In this document: piece after piece, positions 1 through 10,100 of the stretch
Position numbering within the stretch: position 1 is the first letter of the stretch
Layout of the letters: every line of letters begins with the position of its first letter
Assembly (NCBI GenBank): GCA_004298905.1
Contig: SCTK01000008.1
Location: 1 to 55,676 of the forward strand
Direction: 5' to 3'
DNA length: 55,676 bases
Source of the DNA: Burkholderiaceae bacterium
GTDB taxonomy: Bacteria > Pseudomonadota > Gammaproteobacteria > Burkholderiales > Burkholderiaceae_D
The notes under the pieces: model-generated
The model's input: the letters and a program-made list of their open reading frames with translations, nothing else
Told to the model about the DNA's origin: nothing
Database searches by the model: none
Translations under genes and position numbers: made by a program

Positions 1-2
1 CA

Positions 3-74
3 AAGAAGGAGTTGGGTGGCCTGCCACCAGCGATTTATGCACAACGGCTGCAGGAAAGTCAGGTACAGTTTTAA
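3..74 (+). CDS. C-terminal tail of a transposase (partial)
   Basis: An open frame enters from the left edge and stops at TAA 72-74. Its last 23 residues include LGGLPPAIYAQRL, which resembles the C-terminus of integrase-core (IS3-type) transposases, where a similar leucine/glycine/proline stretch follows the RPH motif. The DDE catalytic core would lie outside the window. About 40-100 bases of AT-richer DNA follow before the next gene and probably include the right inverted repeat of the element, but I cannot fix its end. The call rests on a short match by eye. Confidence 0.45.
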   Translation, partial: KKELGGLPPAIYAQRLQESQVQF

Positions 75-175
75 ACCATGGACTCTAATTCAAAGTGATA
101 CTGAAATTGGGATCACGTCGGATACACGGATTTCTGTAGCACAGCAACAGTACAATCAAAACGGCCGATACCACC

Positions 176-1444
176 ATGACTCACACACAAAATAAAAATT
201 CCGCCAGCAAGGTTTTGTTCGCCAGCCTCGTAGGCACCACCATCGAGTTCTTTGATTTTTACATCTACGCCACGGCGGCGGTGCTGGTTTTCCCCAAGCT
301 CTTTTTTCCATCGTCGGACCCCACGGCAGGGATGTTGCAATCGCTGGCCACCTTTGCGCTGGCATTCTTCGCGCGTCCAGTTGGCTCTGCGCTCTTCGGC
401 CATTTCGGCGATCGTATCGGCCGCAAAGCCACACTGGTCGCGGCTTTGCTGACGATGGGCTTGTCGACCGTGTTGATCGGTTTGTTGCCCACCCACGCAT
501 CGATTGGCCTGGGCGCACCGCTGCTCCTCGCTCTGTGCCGTATCGGTCAGGGCCTGGGTCTGGGCGGCGAATGGGGTGGTGCAGTTCTGCTGGCCACCGA
601 AAATGCGCCCGCGGGCAAGCGCGCGAAGTACGGCATGTTTCCGCAGTTGGGCGCACCCATCGGCTTTCTGCTGTCGGGCGGAACCTTTCTTTGGTTGAGT
701 CAGACCTTGAGCGATGCCGAATTCTTCAGCTACGGCTGGCGCATCCCTTTCCTTGCCAGCGCGCTGCTGGTGCTGGTCGGTCTCTATGTGCGTCTGAATA
801 TTTCAGAAACGCCGGAATTTGAAAAAGTGCTGGCGCGGCACGAGCGCGTCAAGGTACCCGTCTTGACGGTGTTCGCTGAGCATGGGCGGACATTGTTTCT
901 GGGTATGCTGGTTGCGCTGGCCGCGTTCGTGTTGTTCTACCTGATGACGGTGTTCACCCTGAGTTGGGGAACGACAGCGCTCGGTTATACGCGCCCGCAA
1001 TTCCTGAAATTGCAACTGGTGGCGGTGGTGTTGTTTGGTTTGACCATTCCTGTTTCTGCATGGCTGGCGGATCGCTATGGCCGCCGCCCGACCATGCTTG
1101 TGTTTGCTGCTGCGATTGTGTTGTTCGGCCTGTTCTTCGCACCCTTGTTTCGCGCCGATAGTCAGGTGGAGGTCACCGTATTCCTATCCATCGGGATGGG
1201 TTTGATCGGCTTGATCTACGCGCCGCTGGGCACGCTACTGTCAGAATTATTTCCGGCACAGATTCGCTACACCGGTGCGTCGCTGGCATTCAACCTCAGC
1301 GGTATTCTGGGTGCATCGCTGGCGCCTTATGTCGCGACCTGGCTGGCAACGCATTACGGGCTGGAAGCGGTCGGTTATTACCTCTCGCTGGTCTCGGCAT
1401 TGACCTTCATCGCCTTGCTGCTGATCAAGGATTCGCGCGCGTAA
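176..1444 (+). CDS. MFS transporter, metabolite:H+ symporter (MHS) type
   Basis: A 422-residue inner-membrane carrier of the major facilitator superfamily, expected to drive uptake of a small organic acid or zwitterion with protons. It has about twelve hydrophobic segments. The MFS signature GHFGDRIGRK lies at residues 75-84, and a second copy, ADRYGRRP, sits at the start of the second half, so the two-fold repeat is visible. The GGEWGGA stretch after TM4 and the YGWRIPF motif are typical of the MHS subfamily (ProP, ShiA and KgtP relatives). The substrate cannot be told from sequence. No strong ribosome-binding site precedes ATG 176. The gene is monocistronic between a transposase remnant and a terminator hairpin at 1484. 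Confidence 0.85.
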   Translation: MTHTQNKNSASKVLFASLVGTTIEFFDFYIYATAAVLVFPKLFFPSSDPTAGMLQSLATFALAFFARPVGSALFGHFGDRIGRKATLVAALLTMGLSTVLIGLLPTHASIGLGAPLLLALCRIGQGLGLGGEWGGAVLLATENAPAGKRAKYGMFPQLGAPIGFLLSGGTFLWLSQTLSDAEFFSYGWRIPFLASALLVLVGLYVRLNISETPEFEKVLARHERVKVPVLTVFAEHGRTLFLGMLVALAAFVLFYLMTVFTLSWGTTALGYTRPQFLKLQLVAVVLFGLTIPVSAWLADRYGRRPTMLVFAAAIVLFGLFFAPLFRADSQVEVTVFLSIGMGLIGLIYAPLGTLLSELFPAQIRYTGASLAFNLSGILGASLAPYVATWLATHYGLEAVGYYLSLVSALTFIALLLIKDSRA

Positions 1445-1459
1445 TTTGTGCGTATCTGC

Positions 1460-1468
1460 TGTGATAAT
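1460..1468 (+). promoter_or_regulatory. Candidate extended -10 promoter upstream of tRNA-Ser region
   Basis: TGTGATAAT gives an extended TG plus a GATAAT -10 box just after the MFS stop codon. No good -35 box is seen at 16-18 bases. It could drive the tRNA-Ser region, but a hairpin lies directly downstream. Confidence 0.3.
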
Positions 1469-1483
1469 ATTGGCGCCCACACG

Positions 1484-1511
1484 ACGGGTTGGAATTATTC
1501 CAGCCCGTTTT
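1484..1511 (+). terminator. Rho-independent terminator after MFS gene
   Basis: An 11-bp stem (ACGGGTTGGAA paired with TTCCAGCCCGT, one G-T pair) with a TTA loop, followed by a short T run. It lies 40 bases after the MFS stop codon. Confidence 0.6.
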
Positions 1512-1570
1512 CATTCGTGCACCAAGCGCACGGCCGCAGTTAAGGCCGGCGTTTAAAGCGACAAAGTTTT

Positions 1571-1592
1571 GGAGGCTTGGCAGAGCGGTTGA
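1571..1592 (+). pseudogene. tRNA-Ser remnant (5' half only)
   Basis: GGAGGCTTGGCAGAGCGGTT plus GA matches the acceptor strand and D-arm start of the intact tRNA-Ser at 1779. The sequence then breaks into a CAATCGGC/GCCGATTG hairpin. A 13-base piece at 1657-1669 (TGCACCGGTCTTG) resembles the anticodon-stem region of the intact gene and may be a displaced part of the same remnant. No T-arm or 3' acceptor strand is present, so this copy cannot give a tRNA. Confidence 0.65.
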
Positions 1593-1739
1593 CAATCGGC
1601 AAAGCCGATTGCGGCATTCACTCACATTTGCGCAGCAAATGTTAGGTGAATGCTCATGCACCGGTCTTGGCGCCAGCGAACGTAGTGAGTGCGCTGACGC
1701 AGGCTCATATGTGCGCAGCACATGTGAAGCGCGTAGCGC
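1593..1739. repeat. Array of three-base-loop hairpins (tRNA-Ser spacer A)
   Basis: Short perfect or near-perfect palindromes follow each other. CAATCGGC-AAA-GCCGATTG is at 1593-1611. ACATTTGC-GCA-GCAAATGT is at 1624-1642, inside an outer GCATTCAC/GTGAATGC stem at 1614-1653. CATATGTGC-GCA-GCACATGTG is at 1706-1726 and GCGC-GTA-GCGC at 1729-1739. No coding sequence is credible here. Similar arrays flank the other two serine tRNA genes of the window. Confidence 0.7.
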
Positions 1740-1778
1740 GGCCGGAGTTAAAACCGGCGTTTGAAGTGGCAAAGTGCT

Positions 1779-1866
1779 GGAGGTGTGGCAGAGTGGTCGA
1801 TTGCACCGGTCTTGAAAACCGGCAACGGGCAACCGTTCGTGAGTTCGAATCTCACCGCCTCCGCCA
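1779..1866 (+). tRNA. tRNA-Ser (UGA)
   Basis: Complete class II tRNA. The acceptor stem GGAGGTG pairs with CGCCTCC, with an encoded GCCA end. The anticodon stem CCGGT/ACCGG holds loop CTTGAAA with anticodon TGA at 1813-1815. A long variable arm and the T-arm GTGAG-TTCGAAT-CTCAC follow. It reads UCA, and by wobble UCG/UCU, serine codons. Confidence 0.95.
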
Positions 1867-1890
1867 AAATTTAAGCCCCTCGTTCGACTT

Positions 1891-2463
1891 CTACGGGCTC
1901 AACACTTCATACGCGCGCTTCATATCGAACAGTGCCGCGTAATTCACCCATGCGGCGTGTAATTTACTGAACCGTTCAAGGCTTTCCGGCGAGCGGTCAC
2001 TGAATCGGTAGGCCAGTTGCAAGGACACCACCGCTTTCCCATCGCGGCTTTTGACGTAGCGGAAGACATTGAATTCCATGAAGGACTCATCGGGAGGCCA
2101 GGTCAGAAAATCGATGATGGCTTCGCCGGTTTTTTCGTTGAGCAATATCTTGGAGCGGGCTTTGGGATTGGTGACGAGCAGTGTTTTGTTTACGGCTTGC
2201 ACAACGTTTTTAGGGTCGTTACCCAATGCTGGCATCTGCTGGTAGCGGAATGCAACCAGCCGAGTCCAGTGTTCGAAGGCTTCATATTCGCGGATCAACT
2301 CGATCAACTGGTCGCCGTTGGGCGGGTGACCGACAAACCGTTTGGTGTACTGCTCGCCATCCAGCACGATCGGCGCTTCCTGCGCATGGCCGATTGAAGC
2401 GGCCAACAGACAAGCCACGAGGAGAGCGACGACGCCAACCAGAATGTTTGTCACCAGGCGCAT
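1891..2463 (-). CDS. Hypothetical exported protein
   Basis: A 190-residue protein I do not recognise. Residues 1-27 form a clear signal peptide (hydrophobic VGVVALLVACLLAAS, then GHAQ), so it should be periplasmic. The mature part is mixed alpha/beta with no cysteine and no obvious catalytic motif. It contains KARSKILLNEKTGEAIIDFL and ends in a tyrosine-rich segment. It starts 14 bases into a tandem with the upstream minus-strand DUF2937 gene (gap about 24 bases), so the two are probably co-transcribed. The upstream neighbour is an integral membrane protein, which suggests an envelope role, but no function can be assigned. Confidence 0.65.
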   Translation of the reverse strand: MRLVTNILVGVVALLVACLLAASIGHAQEAPIVLDGEQYTKRFVGHPPNGDQLIELIREYEAFEHWTRLVAFRYQQMPALGNDPKNVVQAVNKTLLVTNPKARSKILLNEKTGEAIIDFLTWPPDESFMEFNVFRYVKSRDGKAVVSLQLAYRFSDRSPESLERFSKLHAAWVNYAALFDMKRAYEVLSP

Positions 2464-2487
2464 GCAGATTTCCTTTTCAGTAGCGCA

Positions 2488-3006
2488 TCACGCATAGCGG
2501 CGTCTTCTGCGGTAGACCCCAATCAAGAATCCTGTGGCGTGCCAGAGCCCCATAAAGAGGAGCCAGAATCCTGCGCCGACCAGTACGGCAAAGCCCAGAC
2601 TCTCGGGAGAAAACGCGAATGCTGGGGTGTAGGCATCCCATGTTGTGCGCACGATATCCGGTTCGTTTTGGACGATCAGGATCAGGGCCTGGTGGAACAA
2701 ATCCGTGTGCAGCGCTTCCAGATGCATGCGCAACCGTTCGGCCGTATCGGCCATGGCTTGAATGGCCTGACCCTCGGCATGAAAGCTGACATCTGTGCTG
2801 TTCAGATGATGCTGAATCAGCCGGGTCAGGCTGCCGCCATGTTCCTGACGGGCAATTTCCTCGAATGGCGCCAGATCAGCCCGCACCTGTTCCAGACGTC
2901 CGCCAAGACGCTGCTGGTACTGCAAGATGAAGCCGGGAATGCAGCCGCTGACAAACACCGCTGCCAGCAAGACGATGCGATCCAGGGCACCGCGTATGAA
3001 TGCCAT
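2488..3006 (-). CDS. DUF2937 family inner-membrane protein
   Basis: A 172-residue protein matching the DUF2937 pattern: an N-terminal membrane segment (about residues 8-28, LDRIVLLAAVFVSGCIPGF), a long polar alpha-helical middle (30-120) with IQYQQRLGG-like and FHEQ-type elements, and a second hydrophobic stretch (about 136-160) before a basic RRRRRYA tail. The family occurs in Gammaproteobacteria and Betaproteobacteria and has no known activity. It precedes the exported protein at 1891 on the same strand. The 105 bases separating it from the coiled-coil gene at 3111 hold no evident terminator. Confidence 0.75.
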   Translation of the reverse strand: MAFIRGALDRIVLLAAVFVSGCIPGFILQYQQRLGGRLEQVRADLAPFEEIARQEHGGSLTRLIQHHLNSTDVSFHAEGQAIQAMADTAERLRMHLEALHTDLFHQALILIVQNEPDIVRTTWDAYTPAFAFSPESLGFAVLVGAGFWLLFMGLWHATGFLIGVYRRRRRYA

Positions 3007-3110
3007 ATTCCCGGCTCCTTAATGTTACAAGCCTCAAGTTTAGCTGCACACGAGGCCCATTGTGCACGATTCGCGTTTGTTCAGGCACCCCTTAACCCTG
3101 GCAGGATCGT

Positions 3111-3752
3111 TCAATGAGAAATCAAGAACAGTGTGGCGGAAACAAGTGCAACGAGCGCGAGAGTTTTGAGCACGGTGAGCAGGGCGCTGGATAAAGACAG
3201 CGATTCTCTTTGGGGCGCGATGGCTTGCCCGACATAGGCCGACGTGACGCTGTGCATGGCACGCATCGGGTACTGGGCATCCTGGGCCTGGGTTTTCAAC
3301 TGATCCAGTTCTGCGAGAGAAGTACGCAGGCGTTCGCGAATCTGCGCAAGCGCATGCTTGAGCTGTGTTTGCCGTTCACGTTCGTAGGCCAGCAATTGCT
3401 CGTCGTGGTCGATCTGGGCGCGTAGGGCGTGCAATTCTGCGCGATGCGCCTGTTGCAGTGCCAGTAGTCGTTTACGCTGATCGGCGAACAATTGATTCTC
3501 GGTGAGGATGATTTTGTCAGTGACAGCAACGACGGCCTGACGATTCAGCGCCGGTCCAGCTGCACGCGGTTGCCGGTAATGGCGGTATTGCAGAGTGGCC
3601 CAGTTTTCGACAATCGTGGGCGGGAACAATTTGTCGATCACGGCCTGACGCAGTGTACTGTGATCGTTGGCGGCCGTATTTATGGGCAGTGCAGCCGTTT
3701 CAAAACATGTTTCCGGCGCTGGATCAATCTCGTTATGCAACGGCGCATGCAT
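3111..3752 (-). CDS. Hypothetical tail-anchored coiled-coil protein
   Basis: 213 residues, family not recognised. There is no signal peptide. Residues 80-150 are rich in Gln, Arg, Leu and Glu in heptad-like order, indicating a coiled coil. The last 22 residues (about 192-213, LLTVLKTLALVALVSATLFL) form a single membrane helix at the extreme C-terminus. The expected topology is a cytoplasmic coiled coil anchored by its tail, unusual in bacteria. It is transcribed in the same direction as the DUF2937 and exported-protein genes, so a three-gene unit of envelope proteins is possible. Confidence 0.6.
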   Translation of the reverse strand: MHAPLHNEIDPAPETCFETAALPINTAANDHSTLRQAVIDKLFPPTIVENWATLQYRHYRQPRAAGPALNRQAVVAVTDKIILTENQLFADQRKRLLALQQAHRAELHALRAQIDHDEQLLAYERERQTQLKHALAQIRERLRTSLAELDQLKTQAQDAQYPMRAMHSVTSAYVGQAIAPQRESLSLSSALLTVLKTLALVALVSATLFLISH

Positions 3753-4015
3753 CGCTTGTCTCTGGATTCTTTATGGTTTTCTTGATTGCGGGCTATGCTA
3801 GCAGAATTGTTAAATTGATTGTCTTGCGGTGAACAGTAATGACACAGTTGTAAGGAGTTTATACATGCCGTCGTGCGCACGGTGCGGTGAGTCAGCAGGT
3901 TTTAGGCGCATGTTAAGCTGAGCGCGCGCTCCAAGCTGTGTGCATAGGGGTATCGCAGTTTGAACCCTGCGCTGTCAGCCCTGCCTTGCCCGTAACCAAC
4001 GCCGCCACCTGTTTT

Positions 4016-5317
4016 ATGGCCGATTTATTTTCCAATCCAGAATCCAATGCGCCACTCGCCGAGCGCTTGCGCCCGCATTCGCTTGCCGACGTGGTGGGGC
4101 AGACGCACTTGCTGGGCGCAGGCAAGCCGTTACGCGTGGCGTTCGAGTCGGGCAAGCCGCATTCGATGATTTTCTGGGGGCCGCCGGGGGTGGGAAAAAC
4201 CACACTCGCGCGGTTGATGGCCGATGGCTTTGACGCGCAGTTCATTGCCATGTCGGCCGTGCTCGGTGGCGTCAAGGATATTCGCGAAGCGGTGGAGCGG
4301 GCGCAGGTGGCACAGGGGCAGGGCAAGCGCACGATTCTGTTTGTCGATGAAGTGCATCGCTTCAACAAGGCGCAGCAGGATGCATTTTTGCCCTATGTCG
4401 AAAGCGGCTTGTTCACCTTCATCGGTGCGACCACAGAGAATCCCTCGTTCGAGGTCAACTCGGCGCTGCTGTCGCGGGCGCGGGTGTATGTGCTGCAACC
4501 GCTCTCGCAGGAAGAGCTGGGCGTTTTGTTTACGCGCGCAGCAACGCTCCTGCCGGTTACGTTTACCTTGGAAGCGCAGCAAAAACTGGCAGCCTGGGCC
4601 GATGGCGATGCGCGCCGTTTGCTGAATGCGATCGAAGTGGTGAGCGATGCGGCGCAGACCGAGCAGGTGGCAGAAGTCGATGCCGCGTTTCTGGAAACCG
4701 CGCTGTCGCAGAATCTACGTCGTTTCGATAAGGGCGGCGAAGCTTTCTACGATCAGATTTCCGCCTTGCATAAATCGGTGCGCGGCTCCAACCCCGACGC
4801 TTCGCTCTACTGGTTTTGCCGCATGCTTGATGGCGGTGCCGACGCGCGCTATCTGGCGCGCCGCATGGTGCGCATGGCCAGCGAAGACATTGGTCTGGCC
4901 GATCCCCGCGCCTTGCGGCTCACGCTCGACGCAGCCGAAGTCTATGAGCGGCTGGGCTCGCCCGAGGGTGAGCTGGCGCTGGCGCAAGCCGTGGTTTATC
5001 TGGCCTGCGCGCCCAAATCGAATGCGGTCTATGTCGCCTATAACGAAGTGCGCCGCTTCATTGCCCAGGACGAATCGCGTGCCGTGCCACTGCACTTGCG
5101 CAATGCGCCCACCAAGTTGATGAAGGAACTCGACTACGGCAAGGCCTACCGCTATGCACACGACGAACCAGAAGCCTATGCCGCCGGCGAAAATTATTTG
5201 CCTGAAGACATGCCCAGGATCGAATGGTATCGGCCAACGCCACGTGGACTGGAAGGAAAAATTGCCGAGAAGCTGGCGCACTTGCGCGACCTGGATGCCA
5301 AGGCGAAGAAAAAATAA
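4016..5317 (+). CDS. rarA: Replication-associated recombination protein A (RarA/MgsA)
   Basis: A 433-residue AAA+ ATPase that acts at stalled replication forks with SSB and is related to clamp-loader subunits. The Walker A motif GPPGVGKTT (about residue 56) and Walker B FVDEVHRF are clear. Sensor 1 GATTENPSFEVN and arginine-finger SRARVY follow. The C-terminal half has the MgsA tetramerisation region (KSVRGSNPDASLYW, ARYLARRMVRMASEDIGLADP, NEVRRFI). I chose ATG 4016 because the protein then begins MADLFSNP like its relatives; the frame is open 26 codons further upstream, but that sequence is unlike the family. serS follows after 51 bases on the same strand, a common arrangement in proteobacteria. 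Confidence 0.95.
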   Translation: MADLFSNPESNAPLAERLRPHSLADVVGQTHLLGAGKPLRVAFESGKPHSMIFWGPPGVGKTTLARLMADGFDAQFIAMSAVLGGVKDIREAVERAQVAQGQGKRTILFVDEVHRFNKAQQDAFLPYVESGLFTFIGATTENPSFEVNSALLSRARVYVLQPLSQEELGVLFTRAATLLPVTFTLEAQQKLAAWADGDARRLLNAIEVVSDAAQTEQVAEVDAAFLETALSQNLRRFDKGGEAFYDQISALHKSVRGSNPDASLYWFCRMLDGGADARYLARRMVRMASEDIGLADPRALRLTLDAAEVYERLGSPEGELALAQAVVYLACAPKSNAVYVAYNEVRRFIAQDESRAVPLHLRNAPTKLMKELDYGKAYRYAHDEPEAYAAGENYLPEDMPRIEWYRPTPRGLEGKIAEKLAHLRDLDAKAKKK

Positions 5318-5350
5318 GCGGCAAAATCCGCGATAATGGCGGCCAATTGA

Positions 5351-6658
<1,308 letters not shown>

Positions 6659-6663
6659 CGGTT

Positions 6664-6691
6664 TTGCCGCTTCCCGACACTCTGCTAAAAT
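6664..6691 (+). promoter_or_regulatory. Sigma-70 promoter for tRNA-Ser(CGA)
   Basis: TTGCCG (6664-6669), 16 bases, TAAAAT (6686-6691), placed about 38 bases before the tRNA 5' end, with a GC-rich discriminator GCGCGCC after the -10 box as in stringently controlled stable-RNA promoters. Confidence 0.65.
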
Positions 6692-6729
6692 GCGCGCCTT
6701 CGTGCAACACCACATGCAGCAGCGCATCC

Positions 6730-6819
<90 letters not shown>

Positions 6820-6826
6820 AAACACA

Positions 6827-6849
6827 AACCCCGCCTCGGCGGGGTTTTT
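6827..6849 (+). terminator. Rho-independent terminator after tRNA-Ser(CGA)
   Basis: AACCCCGCC-TC-GGCGGGGTT stem followed by a run of five T, eight bases after the encoded CCA. Confidence 0.85.
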
Positions 6850-6892
6850 GTTTTGGCAGAGCGGGAGGCTGATGAGAACCCTCCGGTTCGCG

Positions 6893-6978
6893 ATGCGCGC
6901 ACTGCGCGCATGACGTGCGCAGCACGGTCCGGCGCAGCCGGATGGCATTTCGGCACAGCGCAGCGTCGTGCCGGAATG
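6893..6978. repeat. Array of three-base-loop hairpins (tRNA-Ser spacer B)
   Basis: Consecutive palindromes: ATGCGCGC-ACT-GCGCGCAT (6893-6911), CGTGC-GCA-GCACG (6914-6926), TCCGGC-GCA-GCCGGA (6928-6942), and an 11-bp stem CATTTCGGCAC/GTGCCGGAATG with an 11-base loop (6946-6978). The rest of the 6850-7151 gap holds no gene. A TATAAT box at 7032-7037 may serve the DUF748 gene. Confidence 0.7.
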
Positions 6979-7151
6979 ACACAATCCCCTCCTTCGGTTG
7001 CTGCGCTCCCCACCGGCGCACCGCAATTTCCTATAATCCAAAGGCACGAACAAGCCAGGCCCGTGAAGCGTCAACATTGAGCGCGCCTTTTCTGAAAACA
7101 ATACCAACAAGGTGACCAGAAGTTGCGGGCGCCGTTGATCGGAGGCAGACC

Positions 7152-10100
7152 ATGTTCAAGCACGCGACTTTGATCAAGAGGCTGACAATCGCTCTTGCCG
7201 CTCTCTATGTCGTCTATCTGTTGTTCGGTTGGCTGGCGCTGCCGCGCATATTGCAGACACAGGCGGAAAAATATATTGCCGAGAAGACCGGCTACAAACT
7301 GACACTGGACCGGCCTGAGTTCAATCCGCTGGCGCTTGATCTGAAGCTCGCAAACTTGCGCTTGACCGACCCCGACGGCAAGCCGCTACTTGCATTCAAT
7401 AAACTGGATGTGAATCTTTCGATTTCCAGTTTGTTTCGACGCACGCTGGCTTTCGATGCGATCCGGCTGGACGGGCCGGAAGCGACCATCATTCTGCTGC
7501 ACGATGGCGACCTCAACTGGCTTGCATTTACCGATGCACTGCGGGGCAAAGGGCAGCAGCCGGACAAGGAAGAGCGTCAACAGAAGCCAAACGCTTCCTC
7601 CCTGCCGCGGGTGGATATCGAAAGTTTTGTGCTGGCCAGCGGTCGGATCAATTTCTCCGATGAGAAAGCCGGTTTTGAAACCAACGTCCAGCCGCTTGAC
7701 TGGAATCTGACCAATGTCTCAACGCTGCGCGACGACGAAGGCCGCTACAAGATTTCGGTGCGCACGGCCGATGGCGCCAGCGTTCAATGGCATGGCGAGT
7801 CAATCCTTAATCCGCTCAGCATCGTTGGCAGCCTGAGCGTTGAGGATCTGGATTTGGCGAGTTTGGACCCTTACTTCAAACGCGCAATGCCGAATTTGTC
7901 GCCCGCAGGCAAGGCAGCGCTTGCCACGGATTATCGTGTTACGTATAGCGCAGGACACTTCAACCTGATGTTCGACCGCACCGTCGCGAAGGTTGTGGAT
8001 CTGCGTCTGGACACGGGATACGAGGTTGGTACAGGGCTTGCCATCAAGAACATCGCGGCCGAGAACGGCCATTTCGATCTTGCCGCCAAGAAACTCGTAT
8101 TTGACAAGATCACACTGTCCGACAGCGAAATCAGCCGATCTCACGCATCGAAGACACCCGTCAAATTTCTGCAGCTGGATGCTTTGACGATCGAGGATAC
8201 GCAAGTAGACCTGGCTGCGCGCAATGCGACGGTCGGCAGCCTCGCGCTCAAGAAGGGTCAAGTGAGTGCTGTGCGCACAGCCAATGGGCACATTGATGTC
8301 GTCGAGGCCATGTTGACAACGATGCGCTCCATCGCGGTAACAAAAGCGGATGCGCAACCTGTCGCCGCTCCTTGGCACTACCAACTGAAAAAATTCGCGC
8401 TGGAAGATTTTTCCGCCGGATTCAAGGATGAGACCGTTGCTCCGGCAGCCAATTTTGCGTTCGACAACATTGCCATGACGATTGAGGGCATGAGCGACAA
8501 CCTGACCGCAGCGCTACCGATCCACGCCTCCTTTCACGCCCATGAGGGCGGCAATTTTGAAACCGACGGCCAGGTCGTTCCCTCCGGGCCGACGGCAGAC
8601 GTGAAGTTCAAATTGCTTGACTTGGCCTTGAAGCCTGCCCAGCCCTATCTGGCTGCGGTCGCCAAGCTGTCGCTCGGCGGGGGCAAGCTCAACAGCGACG
8701 GCCGCGCCAGCTACGGCAAGCGGGGTGTCGACTTGAAAGGTGGCTTCACGCTGAATGATTTGCGCCTGGTGGAAACGGATTCGAATGATGTATTCCTCGC
8801 GTGGAAATCGCTTGCCAGTCGCAGCCTCGAATTGACGTCAACACGGCTCGGCATCGGCGACATGTCGCTGGATGGTCTTGACACCAAGCTCATCATCAAC
8901 AAAGACAAGTCGGTCAATCTCACGCACATACTGCGCAAACCGGAAGCAGCAGAGAAGGATGTAACGCCAGCAGCTACGACCAGCAGGCAAAAGACGCCGG
9001 CCTTTGTTTTCGATATTGACCGCTTGCGCATCAAGAGCGGCGCAATGGATTTTGCTGACTATTCCCTCGCGCTGCCTTTCGGCACGCGCATTCACGATCT
9101 GCACGGTGCCGTCAACGGCCTCTCTTCCCGGCCCGGCGCGCCCGGCCAGATCGAGCTGGACGGCCAGGTGGATGAGTACGGCCTCGCGCGCGCGGTGGGG
9201 CAAATCGATCTGCTCAATCCCGCCGGCTTCACCGACATCAAGGTGGTGTTCCGCAATGTCGAGATGACTCGGCTGACGCCGTACTCGGCCACGTTTGCGG
9301 GCCGCAAAATCAACTCCGGGAAGCTGTCGCTGGATCTCGAATACAAGATCAACAAACGCCAGCTGACCGGTACCAACCAGATCATCATGGACCAGCTCAC
9401 ACTCGGTGAACGAGTGGAGAGTCCGCAAGCCAAAGACCTGCCGCTGGACTTTGCGATTGCTGTCTTGCAGGATTCCGACGGCCGCATTGAACTTGGGCTG
9501 CCGGTATCGGGCAGTCTCGATGATCCGCAGTTCAGTTATGGCGCGATCGTCTGGAAAGCCATCGTCAATGTCATCGGCAAGATTGCCACGGCACCCTTCC
9601 GCGCGCTGGCCTCACTGTTTGGCAGCAATGAAAAATTTGAAACCGTTTCCTTCGAGGTGGGGGATGCCCGTTTGACGCCCCCCGAGCAGGAAAAACTCAT
9701 GAAACTGGCGAACGCACTCAACAAGCGTCCCCGCTTGTTTCTCACGGTGCATGGGGTGTACGCCGAAGCGGATCGGGTTGCTTTGCAGGATCGCCAGCTG
9801 CGGCAAGCCGTGGCGGAAGGTGCTGGGCAGTCCGTTGTAGACGGGGAAGACCCCGGCCCGCTTTCCACCCATGCACCCAAAGTGCAGGCAGCGCTGGAAT
9901 CGTTGTACGCCGACCGTTTCGGCAGTGGTCAATTGGCTGCCCTCAAGGACGGCTTCCGCAAGGCCAATCCCGGTCAGCTGGAGGAAGGTGTTGCCGGTAA
10001 GGTCATGTCGCGTCTTTCCAGTCTGTTCCGTGAAAAGCGCACATTGAGTGACGAGGAGGTATCCCGGCTCAAAGGTGGTGATTTCCATGCGATCCTGTTC

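Larger units (their letters stand above)
1527..1800 (+). repeat. Imperfect 66-bp direct repeat covering tRNA-Ser leader and 5' half
   Basis: Bases 1527-1592 and 1735-1800 align without gaps at about 52 of 66 positions. Each copy carries a leader ending in a CCGGCGTTT stretch followed by the first 22 bases of a tRNA-Ser. Only the second copy continues into a complete tRNA. This points to an old tandem duplication of a tRNA-Ser gene with its leader, after which the first copy decayed. Confidence 0.75.

Noticed and set aside
1489-1764. 91-codon frame in the gap before tRNA-Ser(UGA)
   Set aside because: It runs through the tRNA remnant, the direct repeats and the hairpin array, so it is not a credible gene.
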